A DNA stretch of 6,679 bases from an uncultured Ruminococcus sp. (GCA_946537565.1 CAMNFW010000114.1:1-6679), one strand, 5' to 3'; counted from the first letter of the stretch, positions 1-5,415 are shown. Numbers and translations are program-made. Notes: generated from the sequence alone by a model not told the origin.

Positions 1-266
1 CTGCTATTACAATTAACGAGAATGCCGATCCGGATGTCAAGACCGATTTCATTTCAGGCATGGATAAGACCTTCCCGGACCGTCCGGAGTTTCTGCACAG
101 TGAAGGCAATTCCGATGCTCATATGAAATCTTCGTCAGTCGGTGTAAGCGAGTTCATAATCGTCACCGCCGGCAAGCCGCTGCTCGGTACATGGCAGGGA
201 ATTTATTTCTGCGAATTTGACGGTCCAAGACGAAGGAAGTTTTACGTCAAGATAATGGGGGGGTAA
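1..266 (+). CDS. YjbQ/UPF0047 family protein, C-terminal part (5' end outside the window)
   Basis: The reading frame is open from base 3 with no start, so the gene begins before the window; about 87 residues are visible and the family is usually about 135-140. The ATG at 60 is internal, because the residues before it (AITINENADPDV) match the conserved family segment. Further hallmarks are EGNSDAHMKSS and LGTWQGIYFCEFDGPRRR, which carry the conserved acidic and histidine residues and the DGPR end motif. The family includes E. coli YjbQ, reported to have weak thiamine-phosphate synthase activity; the true physiological role is unsettled. It is a small cytoplasmic protein with no membrane segment. 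The stop codon lies 2 nt before the Sir2 start, so co-transcription and translational coupling are likely. The family call is firm; the activity is only inferred from homologues. Confidence 0.93.
   Translation, partial: AITINENADPDVKTDFISGMDKTFPDRPEFLHSEGNSDAHMKSSSVGVSEFIIVTAGKPLLGTWQGIYFCEFDGPRRRKFYVKIMGG
257..263 (+). promoter_or_regulatory. G-run serving as ribosome binding site of the Sir2 gene
   Basis: There is no AGGAGG upstream of the ATG at 269. The only purine-rich stretch is seven G in a row, which is also the end of the YjbQ reading frame (Met-Gly-Gly-stop). A GGGG core can pair with the 16S CCUCC tail, and the spacing to the ATG is 5 nt. With the upstream stop only 2 nt away, coupling of translation would compensate for a poor site. 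The homopolymer is also a possible slippage site. Confidence 0.45.
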
Positions 267-268
267 GT

Positions 269-982
269 ATGGATAAGATCAAAGAGCTGGCAGAGATCAT
301 CGCTGCCTCAGATAAGATCGTGTTTTTTGGCGGCGCAGGCGTTTCTACTGAAAGCGGCATTCCGGATTTCAGAAGCGTGGACGGCTTGTATAATCAGCAG
401 TGGAAATATCCGCCGGAGACTATCATCAGCCGCAGCTTCTTCGATAAGGATCCGGAAGAGTTTTACCGCTTTTACCGTGCAAAGCTGAACAGCCTTGATG
501 CACAGCCGAATCCGGCGCATAAACGGCTTGCGGAGCTTGAAAATGAGGGCAAGCTGCTGGGAGTTGTAACACAGAACATCGACGGTCTTCACCAGAAAGC
601 CGGCAGTAAAAAAGTCTTCGAGCTGCATGGAAGTGTCCTGCGGAATTATTGCATGAGGTGCAGAAAATTCCACCCGGCAGAGGCAGTTTTCGGAAGTGAA
701 GGGCTGCCGAGATGCGAGTGCGGCGGACTTATAAAGCCGGACGTAGTGTTGTATGAGGAGGGATTGGACAATGATATCATCAACGGTGCAGTCAGTGCTA
801 TCTCGCAGGCAGATGTAATGATCATTGGCGGAACATCACTGAATGTATATCCGGCGGCAGGTCTTATACACTATTTCCGTGGCAAAAAGCTGGTCATCAT
901 CAATAAATCTCCGACAAATATGGATTCACAGGCTGATCTGCTTATCTGTGACAATATCGGCAAGGTGTTTTCGCAGGTTTGA
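269..982 (+). CDS. Sir2-type NAD-dependent protein deacylase (sirtuin, CobB-like)
   Basis: The 237-residue cytoplasmic protein has the normal length of a bacterial sirtuin. It would remove acetyl or other acyl groups from lysines using NAD+, giving nicotinamide and O-acyl-ADP-ribose. Visible motifs, in order: NAD-binding GAGVSTESGIPDFRS (residues 22-36), TQNIDGLH (101-108), catalytic His120 in ELHGS, a Cys4 zinc site (Cys128, Cys131, Cys149, Cys151), GTSLNVYPAA (188-197), and IINKSPT near the C-terminus. PDVVLYEE stands where many sirtuins have PDVVxFGE, a variant I recall from clostridial members. I do not see the Tyr-x-x-Arg pair that marks desuccinylase (class III) sirtuins, so deacetylation is the better guess. 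It follows yjbQ by 2 nt in a probable operon. All catalytic and zinc residues are present, so it should be active; its substrates are unknown. Confidence 0.95.
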   Translation: MDKIKELAEIIAASDKIVFFGGAGVSTESGIPDFRSVDGLYNQQWKYPPETIISRSFFDKDPEEFYRFYRAKLNSLDAQPNPAHKRLAELENEGKLLGVVTQNIDGLHQKAGSKKVFELHGSVLRNYCMRCRKFHPAEAVFGSEGLPRCECGGLIKPDVVLYEEGLDNDIINGAVSAISQADVMIIGGTSLNVYPAAGLIHYFRGKKLVIINKSPTNMDSQADLLICDNIGKVFSQV

Positions 983-996
983 TCCACTAAATTATA

Positions 997-1052
997 AAAT
1001 TATTTAATGCAATAATTTAAGCTGAATTAAGCTGATTTTATATCTATTCAGC
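997..1052. other. Spacer with two inverted repeats downstream of the Sir2 gene
   Basis: Two perfect inverted repeats lie side by side. AAATTATT (997-1004) pairs with AATAATTT (1011-1018) across a 6-nt loop. GCTGAAT (1021-1027) pairs with ATTCAGC (1046-1052) across 18 nt; a shorter alternative pairs GCTGA (1031-1035) with TCAGC (1048-1052). The first is pure A/T and neither is followed by a T-tract, so this is not a convincing intrinsic terminator. They could be weak 3'-end structures for the yjbQ-Sir2 transcript or a regulator site upstream of the mannanase promoter. No gene is seen between 983 and 1186. Confidence 0.3.
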
Positions 1053-1122
1053 AAAATAATCTGCCTTGTTTTGTATAAACACACAAAGTTTAATAACAGG
1101 TGGAAAAAAATCTGGGAAATGC

Positions 1123-1151
1123 TTGATTTTTAATTAAAATGCTCTTATAAT
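1123..1151 (+). promoter_or_regulatory. Sigma-A type promoter of the mannanase gene
   Basis: A -35 box TTGATT (1123-1128) and a perfect -10 box TATAAT (1146-1151) are separated by exactly 17 bp. Transcription would start near 1158, giving a leader of roughly 30 nt. The leader carries GGGAGGG (1172-1178), 8 nt before the ATG at 1187, which fixes that start codon. The promoter is close to consensus, suggesting strong expression unless repressed; no obvious operator palindrome overlaps it. Confidence 0.75.
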
Positions 1152-1186
1152 TAAAGTAGATAAAATATTTTGGGAGGGCTAAAAAC

Positions 1187-3541
1187 ATGAAATCGAAATT
1201 CTTTAAAAAGACAAGCTCTGCTTTACTGGCAGCAGCTTTAGCTATGAACCTTTCCGCAGTTGCTTCAGTTCCGGCAATTGCTGAGGACGCTTCCGCACTT
1301 AAGTTTGAGTGTGAGGACGGTACTTTCACCGGTACCGGTACTGTTAAGGAGGACGCAAAAGCTTCCGGCGGAAAATACTTCTACCTGGAAAGCAATAGTG
1401 ATACCTGCACAGTAAAGGCAACTGTTCCTGAGGCTGGTATGTACAATATCACTATTCGCTATCAGGCTGCTTATGGAAACAAGATCCAGAATCTTTATGT
1501 TAACGGTGTTGACCAGGGTCAGCTTTCCTTCACTTCTGAGGAATGGGCTGATCTGGACTGCGGTTCAGTTAAGCTTAATGCCGGCGAAAATGAGATCATG
1601 ATCAAGGGCAACTGGGGCTGGACAAATTTTGACTGCATCACAGTTTCAACTGCTGTTTTGCCAGAAATAAAGGCAACTCAGACTACACCTGTTGATGCTG
1701 ATGCAATTGACGAGGCAAAGAGTCTTATGAGCTATTTTGCTGAGGTTTACGGCAGCCATATCATTTCAGGTCAGCAGGAGATCTATAAATACGGTCCTCA
1801 TGATCTGGAGACAGAGTTTGAGTATCTCAACGATCTTACCGGTCATTATCCGGCTATAAGAGGCTTCGATTACGGCAACTTTACCTGCCCTGCATTCGGC
1901 AGCGATGACGGTTCTACAGAGCGTATCATCGACTGGGTAAAGAATAAGAACGGTATCGCTACTGCTTCATGGCATATCAATGTTCCTAATGATATGTCAA
2001 GCTATAATATCGGCGACCGTATAGACTGGGCTCAGACTTCATACAATGCAAAGGACAATGATTTCTCACCCAAAAAAGCTTATACTGAGGGAACTAAGGA
2101 GTATGAGTACTATCGTCAGGCTCTGACAACCCTTGCAGCTGAGTTCAAGAAGCTGGAAGAACAGGGCATTCCTGTTGTATGGAGACCTCTCCACGAAGCT
2201 GAAGGCAGCGGCGGTGAAACTGGTTCATGGTTCTGGTGGGGCAAGGAAGGCTCTGCTGTTTATAAGGAGCTGTGGAAGTACACCTACAAGACCCTGACTG
2301 AAGACTTCGGCTGTCATAACCTTATCTGGGAATGGAACAGCTATAACTTCGAGACTTCTGCTGACTGGTATCCCGGCGATGAGTATGTTGATATCATCGG
2401 CTATGATAAGTACAACTGCACAGTTTACCTTGAGGAAAACAACTGGCAGCCTTCACTTGTTCATAATGATTCTGCTATCTCCAGCACGTTCTATGGAATC
2501 ATGAACAGATATAACGGTGCAAAGATGGTATCAATGGCAGAAAATGACTGCTTCTCAACAGTTGAAAACCTCCAGTCCGAAAAGGCAGGCTGGCTCTATT
2601 TCTGCACATGGTATGACGGAGGTTCGGATAATATCAACTTCCTGTCCAATCCTATCTTCAATACAAAGGAAGATACTATCGCAATGTATCAGAGCGAGTA
2701 TTGCCTGACACTGGACGAGATGCCTGATGACCTTTATACAAGAGAATCCGGTCCTGTTGACCCTTCAAAGACCACCACTAAGTCCACTGTTGTTACTACA
2801 ACTACTGTCAGTACTACTACTACTGCTGGCAGTACCACTACTACTGTGGCTGATCCGTCGAAGGAATACGGAAAAGTAAGCAAGGATAAGACAAGCGGAA
2901 ATTACAAGATCACTCTGCCTGAGCCTTCTGAGGATTTCTTTATCACAGTTGAGCTGCCCGATGAGGTTGGCTATGCAAACGGCGGACTTGGAGTTTCAGT
3001 TGAGCTTGACGGCGATTACTACTGGGCAAACATCAAGTGGGAAGCTTCTAAGAGCGGCGATGTTGCAGTAAATGTTATCGACAACTTCCTGAACTGCTCA
3101 TTGGGCACAGAGGTTATTGAGGACGAAGCTGTTATCGAAGCTGTTAAGGCTAAGCTTGCTTCTCAGACTGAATTTGAGGGACAGATCTGGTATGCACAGG
3201 ATTCTGCCGGCACGGAGATCAAGGATAAGTCCGGCATCGCTATCACTGGTGCATATGTAAAGAAGTCAGACGATACAACTACCACCACTGCTGTAACCAC
3301 AACAGAAGGCGATGAGAATACTCTGGTGGGTGATGCTAATCTTGACGGAAAGGTAACTGTAGCAGATGCAGTTGCAATACTCCAGCACATTGCACTTCAG
3401 GATAAGTATGGACTTAAGGGTCAGGCTCTTATCAATGCTGACTGCTACAACACCGGCGATGGTGTTACAGCTAAGGACGCACTGTCAATTCAGAAGCTTG
3501 ATGCAAAGGTTATCACTGAGCTTCCTGAAATTGAGAAATAA
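1187..3541 (+). CDS. Secreted dockerin-bearing GH26 beta-mannanase with CBM35-like module
   Basis: The 784-residue modular extracellular enzyme most likely hydrolyses internal beta-1,4-mannosidic bonds of mannan or glucomannan. Residues 1-32 form a signal peptide (KSKFFKK basic start, Ala/Leu core, AIA cleavage before Glu33). Residues ~38-156 look like a CBM35 module (FECEDGTF start, WGWTNFDCITV end). Residues ~163-510 are the GH26 catalytic domain, with SWHINVP (His263), the acid/base in WRPLHE (His336-Glu337), YVDIIGYDKY (400-409), the likely nucleophile Glu452 in MAEND, and Trp475. A Thr-rich linker (529-554) leads to an unassigned module (~556-693), a second Thr run (697-706) and a dockerin (~713-775) with calcium loops at 716-727 and 752-764. 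Start and signal peptide agree with the ribosome binding site. It is transcribed alone. GH26 membership is firm; other GH26 activities (beta-1,3-xylanase, lichenase) are less likely. Attachment to a scaffoldin is inferred from the dockerin. Confidence 0.94.
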   Translation: MKSKFFKKTSSALLAAALAMNLSAVASVPAIAEDASALKFECEDGTFTGTGTVKEDAKASGGKYFYLESNSDTCTVKATVPEAGMYNITIRYQAAYGNKIQNLYVNGVDQGQLSFTSEEWADLDCGSVKLNAGENEIMIKGNWGWTNFDCITVSTAVLPEIKATQTTPVDADAIDEAKSLMSYFAEVYGSHIISGQQEIYKYGPHDLETEFEYLNDLTGHYPAIRGFDYGNFTCPAFGSDDGSTERIIDWVKNKNGIATASWHINVPNDMSSYNIGDRIDWAQTSYNAKDNDFSPKKAYTEGTKEYEYYRQALTTLAAEFKKLEEQGIPVVWRPLHEAEGSGGETGSWFWWGKEGSAVYKELWKYTYKTLTEDFGCHNLIWEWNSYNFETSADWYPGDEYVDIIGYDKYNCTVYLEENNWQPSLVHNDSAISSTFYGIMNRYNGAKMVSMAENDCFSTVENLQSEKAGWLYFCTWYDGGSDNINFLSNPIFNTKEDTIAMYQSEYCLTLDEMPDDLYTRESGPVDPSKTTTKSTVVTTTTVSTTTTAGSTTTTVADPSKEYGKVSKDKTSGNYKITLPEPSEDFFITVELPDEVGYANGGLGVSVELDGDYYWANIKWEASKSGDVAVNVIDNFLNCSLGTEVIEDEAVIEAVKAKLASQTEFEGQIWYAQDSAGTEIKDKSGIAITGAYVKKSDDTTTTTAVTTTEGDENTLVGDANLDGKVTVADAVAILQHIALQDKYGLKGQALINADCYNTGDGVTAKDALSIQKLDAKVITELPEIEK
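2771..2848 (+). repeat. Thr-codon-rich low-complexity tract (interdomain linker)
   Basis: This stretch inside the mannanase gene is made mostly of ACT/ACC/ACA codons and encodes residues 529-554, with runs of three to four Thr broken by Val, Ser, Ala and Gly. A shorter tract of the same kind (about 3275-3304) encodes the second linker. Such linkers join modules in ruminococcal cellulosomal enzymes and are often O-glycosylated in secreted proteins. The repeated triplets make this a place where length could vary between strains. Confidence 0.85.
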
Positions 3542-3563
3542 TTGAAGCTGATATAAAAAATAT

Positions 3564-3597
3564 GAGCGCTGATCAGAAAGGTCAGCGCTCTTTTTTT
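3564..3597 (+). terminator. Rho-independent terminator of the mannanase gene, possibly bidirectional
   Basis: GAGCGCTGA (3564-3572) pairs perfectly with TCAGCGCTC (3582-3590). A T-G and a C-G pair extend the stem to 11 bp around an AGAAA loop (3575-3579). Seven T (3591-3597) follow at once, 22 nt after the stop codon. On the minus strand the same stem is followed, after ATA, by six T (complement of A3555-3560), so it could also end the convergent coaX-tautomerase transcript, whose last stop is about 100 bp away. I saw no better terminator for that transcript between 3600 and 3690. Confidence 0.92.
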
Positions 3598-3690
3598 GCG
3601 GGCATATTTATTACCATTAGCCTTAGCTGGTGGAAACTTTAAGCTCTGAATTCACCGTTGTAAGCGTGCGTTTTAATAAACGAAGCAGAA

Positions 3691-4032
3691 TTAAAAATTA
3701 GACCCGTTCCAACCCCAGTTTTCAGTTTCACTGTATTTGACGTAGATCCGGTTGACAGGAATATCAAGGTTCTTGTTGAGAATTTCAGAGATCAGACCGG
3801 TGAGCTTTGAATAGTCGGAAGGGGAAGCACCGCCGTAGATGCTTACATCGACCATTGCAGCCGGTGCGCTTTCGCCCTTGAACCAGAGGGAAAGCTCAGG
3901 CTCTATGCAAACCATGAGCCAGCCTTCACTTTTTCCTGGGATAGCTTTTATAGCCTGTCCAAGTTCAGATTTAATAATCTCCTGAGTATCAGGCGATGCG
4001 GATACATTGGTTTTCACATTGATGAACGGCAT
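3691..4032 (-). CDS. MIF-like tautomerase (macrophage migration inhibitory factor homologue)
   Basis: This 113-residue protein has the length of the MIF family (about 115), whose members form trimers and tautomerise phenylpyruvate-type keto/enol substrates. Pro2 directly after Met would become the N-terminal catalytic base. Lys34 in PGKSEGW matches catalytic Lys32 of human MIF. RIYVKY (95-100) and the tail NWGWNGSNF mirror human RVYINY and VGWNNSTF. Differences from human MIF: Lys99 replaces active-site Asn97, and the Cys-x-x-Cys of human MIF is absent (APAAM here). There is no signal peptide, so it should be cytoplasmic. The gene is the second of an operon with coaX; AGGAGGT (4040-4046) sits 7 nt before the ATG and inside the coaX end. 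The family call is firm; the natural substrate and any effect on a host are unknown. Confidence 0.9.
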   Translation of the reverse strand: MPFINVKTNVSASPDTQEIIKSELGQAIKAIPGKSEGWLMVCIEPELSLWFKGESAPAAMVDVSIYGGASPSDYSKLTGLISEILNKNLDIPVNRIYVKYSETENWGWNGSNF

Positions 4033-4037
4033 AATAA

Positions 4038-4046
4038 TTACCTCCT
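4038..4046 (-). promoter_or_regulatory. Shine-Dalgarno of the MIF-like gene formed by the last codons of coaX
   Basis: Read on the minus strand, coaX ends AGG AGG TAA. The two Arg codons plus the T of the stop codon make a perfect AGGAGGT Shine-Dalgarno for the ATG at 4032, with coaX terminating 5 nt before that ATG. Ribosomes finishing coaX therefore stop on the next initiation site, a compact arrangement that predicts coupled translation. Confidence 0.85.
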
Positions 4047-4817
4047 GTTTTTAGCGTTTTTTCGATAGATTATAGTAAGTCCCTTAATGAGCAGGTCCTT
4101 ATCAAGATGTATTTCCTTGCGGCACAAGGGGAGCACCACTTCTGCCAGACCGCCTGTAGCAACAACAGTGCATTTATATCCCAGCTGCTCTTCAATACGG
4201 TCAATGATACCGTCCAGCGCACAGGCATTAGAATAGAGAGCGCCGTTTTTCATGCAGTCGATGGTGTTAGTGCCGATTATGGAAGGCGGAAGTTCAAAGT
4301 CAATTTTCGGCAGCTGAGCGGTACGCTGAATAAGAGCGTCCGTTGCAACTCCCATGCCGGTCATGATAAGACCGCCGAGATAATTTTTATTTTTGTCCAC
4401 AACAGAGACAGTGGAAGCAGTGCCCATATCTATAATTATAAGCGGAGCGGAATAGTTATTTATTGCAGCGACAGCGTCAACAGCCTGATCGCTGCCGAGC
4501 TGTTTGGGATTGTCGATCAGAATATTAAGACCGGTTTTAACTCCCGGACCTGCCACCATAACGTCAACCTTGAACAGCTTGCGGATAGCTTCCTTGACGG
4601 TATTGGTCACAGAGGGGACAACTGAAGACATAACTGCATCGTCTATATCAGCGCAGCAGAAGTCGTTCATTTCGAGAATTGAGCGAATGAGAGAAGCGTA
4701 TTCAGCAGCAGTGGCACTATGGTTAGTAGATATCCTGTCGGAGACGAGGATATTATCATTGTCGTCAACGCAGCCGAAGACGATATTTGTGTTGCCTATA
4801 TCAACAGCTAAAAGCAT
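4038..4817 (-). CDS. coaX: Type III pantothenate kinase
   Basis: CoaX phosphorylates pantothenate to 4'-phosphopantothenate, the first step of CoA synthesis. The protein is 259 residues from the ATG at 4817, usual for the family. An upstream in-frame ATG at 4853 would add 12 residues (MCLCTINFRRYV), but MLLAVDIGNTN is the canonical CoaX start and AGGAGGT (4823-4829) lies just ahead of it, so I choose 4817. Motifs: phosphate-binding DIGNTN (6-11), GVKTGLNI with NP before LGSD (Asp110 is the expected catalytic base), IIIDMGTAST (127-136), GGLIMTGMGVATDAL, and TGGLA (221-225). Gln111 stands where most CoaX proteins have Arg after the catalytic Asp. Type III kinases generally escape feedback inhibition by CoA and prefer a monovalent cation. 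It heads a minus-strand operon with the MIF-like gene and is divergent from coaBC, which acts next in the pathway. Confidence 0.96.
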   Translation of the reverse strand: MLLAVDIGNTNIVFGCVDDNDNILVSDRISTNHSATAAEYASLIRSILEMNDFCCADIDDAVMSSVVPSVTNTVKEAIRKLFKVDVMVAGPGVKTGLNILIDNPKQLGSDQAVDAVAAINNYSAPLIIIDMGTASTVSVVDKNKNYLGGLIMTGMGVATDALIQRTAQLPKIDFELPPSIIGTNTIDCMKNGALYSNACALDGIIDRIEEQLGYKCTVVATGGLAEVVLPLCRKEIHLDKDLLIKGLTIIYRKNAKNRR

Positions 4818-4822
4818 AACAT

Positions 4823-4829
4823 ACCTCCT
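4823..4829 (-). promoter_or_regulatory. Ribosome binding site that sets the coaX start
   Basis: The minus strand reads AGGAGGT followed by ATGTT and then the coaX ATG at 4817. The site favours 4817 over the in-frame ATG at 4853, which lies upstream of it. A second ATG (4822) directly after the site is out of frame and meets a stop after four codons. Confidence 0.8.
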
Positions 4830-4836
4830 GAAATTT

Positions 4837-4854
4837 ATTGTGCATAAGCACAAT
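4837..4854. promoter_or_regulatory. 18-nt palindrome at the predicted coaX transcription start (operator or 5' hairpin)
   Basis: ATTGTGC (4837-4843) and GCACAAT (4848-4854) are exact inverted repeats around ATAA. The element lies between the proximal coaX -10 box and its ribosome binding site, so the expected start point (about 4851) falls inside it. A protein bound here would block initiation; in RNA it would form a hairpin only if transcription starts upstream of 4854. The half-site TTGTG/CACAA resembles Rex or CRP-family operators, but the spacing is 2 bp too short for either, so the regulator is not assigned. Confidence 0.5.
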
Positions 4855-4857
4855 TTT

Positions 4858-4866
4858 ATTATAACA
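4858..4866 (-). promoter_or_regulatory. Extended -10 promoter element of coaX
   Basis: On the minus strand TGTTATAAT gives a perfect TATAAT (4863-4858) with an upstream TG extension. No good -35 box lies 16-18 nt upstream, where the DNA is a T/A-rich tract, so the extended -10 would carry recognition. A possible second, more distal coaX promoter is TTAACT (4944-4939), 17 nt, TATAAT (4921-4916). Confidence 0.55.
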
Positions 4867-4906
4867 TATTTTTTTTGAAAAAGCTATATCTTTTTGGAAA
4901 GTTTTG

Positions 4907-4915
4907 TGGTATAAT
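4907..4915 (+). promoter_or_regulatory. Extended -10 promoter for the SUKH gene and possibly coaBC
   Basis: TGGTATAAT contains a perfect TATAAT (4910-4915) with the TG extension; there is no strong -35 at 17 nt. The -10 is part of a perfect 12-bp palindrome, TATAATATTATA (4910-4921), so the same bases present a -10 box to both strands. I see neither a terminator nor a convincing promoter between the SUKH gene and coaBC, so this promoter may drive both. Confidence 0.5.
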
Positions 4916-4941
4916 ATTATAAAAGCCGTTAGACGTTGAGT

Positions 4942-4959
4942 TAATTCATAATGCAGAAT
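4942..4959 (+). repeat. 18-bp direct repeat, left copy
   Basis: TAATTCATAATGCAGAAT is identical to 5406-5423, and the identity stops sharply at both ends. The two copies bracket the SUKH gene with a period of 464 bp. Motifs of the type AATTCATAAT...GAAT look like dispersed intergenic repeats I associate with clostridial genomes. The copies may mark insertion or recombination ends. Confidence 0.8.
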
Positions 4960-5025
4960 GTGAAATTGAGGTGTTCACTTTTCGGCGGCGGATTTGAAGA
5001 TGCCGGAGACCTGAGCAGTATCTGA
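4951..5025 (+). other. Possible 24-codon ORF or 3' remnant of a lost gene
   Basis: A short frame opens with an ATG inside the left repeat and ends 9 nt before the SUKH start. Its last 15 residues, LFGGGFEDAGDLSSI, look protein-like, and the DNA turns from A/T-rich to G/C-richer near 4980. There is no convincing Shine-Dalgarno for the ATG, which favours a remnant of the end of a larger gene cut by the repeat, or a leader, over a genuine small protein. I recognise no family. Confidence 0.3.
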
Positions 5026-5034
5026 GGTGGTATT

Positions 5035-5415
5035 ATGTGGGGAGATTTTCAGTTCAACGCTCCGTACAGCGGAGACAGAATTACAGAGTTAAACGGTGTC
5101 AGCCTTCCTCAGAGCTATATTGATTTTATGAGCAGACACAACGGCGGCGAGGGCGATATCGGCGAGACTTGGTTAGTGCTGTACCGTATGGAAGAATTGC
5201 AGGAAGTTAACGACAGCTATGATATAAGCGATTATTTGCCGGGCAGTATAATTATCGGCACAAACGGCGGAGATGAGTTTTATGGCATTAACTCTTCCGG
5301 TGAGTTCTTCAATGTTCCGATGATAATGGACGAGCAGGATATAACAATTCTTTGTGATGACATGGAGATGTTCGCAGAGAAGGTAAATGAGTTCTGGATA
5401 ATTAATAATTCATAA
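5035..5415 (+). CDS. SMI1/KNR4 (SUKH) family protein, orphan immunity-like
   Basis: The 126-residue cytoplasmic protein is a single, apparently complete SUKH domain. Hallmarks are LPQSYIDFMSRHNGGEG (24-40), a Trp at 46, PGSIIIGTNGGDEFYG (69-84), and FFNVPMIM (91-98). In bacteria many SUKH proteins are immunity proteins of polymorphic or contact-dependent toxins; others have no known role. No toxin gene lies in the window, so an orphan immunity or domesticated role is only an inference. The ATG at 5035 follows GAGGTGG (5024-5030), and an in-frame TGA at 5023 excludes a longer form. The last two codons and the stop (5407-5415) lie within the right copy of the 18-bp direct repeat, so the repeat appears to have supplied the present C-terminus. 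It sits between coaX and coaBC in the same direction as coaBC. Confidence 0.85.
   Translation: MWGDFQFNAPYSGDRITELNGVSLPQSYIDFMSRHNGGEGDIGETWLVLYRMEELQEVNDSYDISDYLPGSIIIGTNGGDEFYGINSSGEFFNVPMIMDEQDITILCDDMEMFAEKVNEFWIINNS

Noticed and set aside
308..673. 121-codon minus-strand frame inside the Sir2 gene
   Set aside because: It overlaps conserved sirtuin motifs coded on the plus strand and its product shows no family features.
997..1052. Inverted repeats after the Sir2 gene as an intrinsic terminator
   Set aside because: The first stem is A/T only, the second has an 18-nt loop, and neither is followed by a run of T.
1090..1329. 79-codon minus-strand frame across the mannanase promoter and signal peptide
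   Set aside because: Antisense to the promoter and signal sequence; the Ala/Ser-rich product is the mirror of signal peptide codons.
2771..2848. Repetitive ACT/ACC tract as a possible CRISPR or satellite array
   Set aside because: It is in frame and encodes a Thr linker between modules; there are no spacers and no fixed repeat unit.
3669..3682. Hairpin CGTTT-TAAT-AAACG as terminator of the coaX-MIF operon
   Set aside because: The stem is only 5 bp and on the minus strand is followed by GCACGC, not a T-tract; the hairpin at 3564-3590 is the better candidate.
4811..4822. Four-codon frame starting at 4822 as a coaX leader peptide
   Set aside because: It overlaps the coaX start out of frame and is best explained as a chance ATG next to the ribosome site.
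4815..4853. Upstream in-frame ATG at 4853 as the coaX start
   Set aside because: The extra 12 residues match nothing in the family, the ATG lies upstream of the AGGAGGT site, and it falls at the palindrome around the predicted transcription start.
4837..4854. Palindrome as a Rex or CRP-type operator
   Set aside because: The TTGTG/CACAA arms fit, but they are separated by 6 bp, not the 8 bp expected, so I keep it as an unassigned palindrome.
4107..4878. Long plus-strand frames of 172 and 124 codons overlapping coaX
   Set aside because: They run antisense to a well-recognised coaX, lack Shine-Dalgarno sites and encode nothing recognisable, so they are shadow frames.
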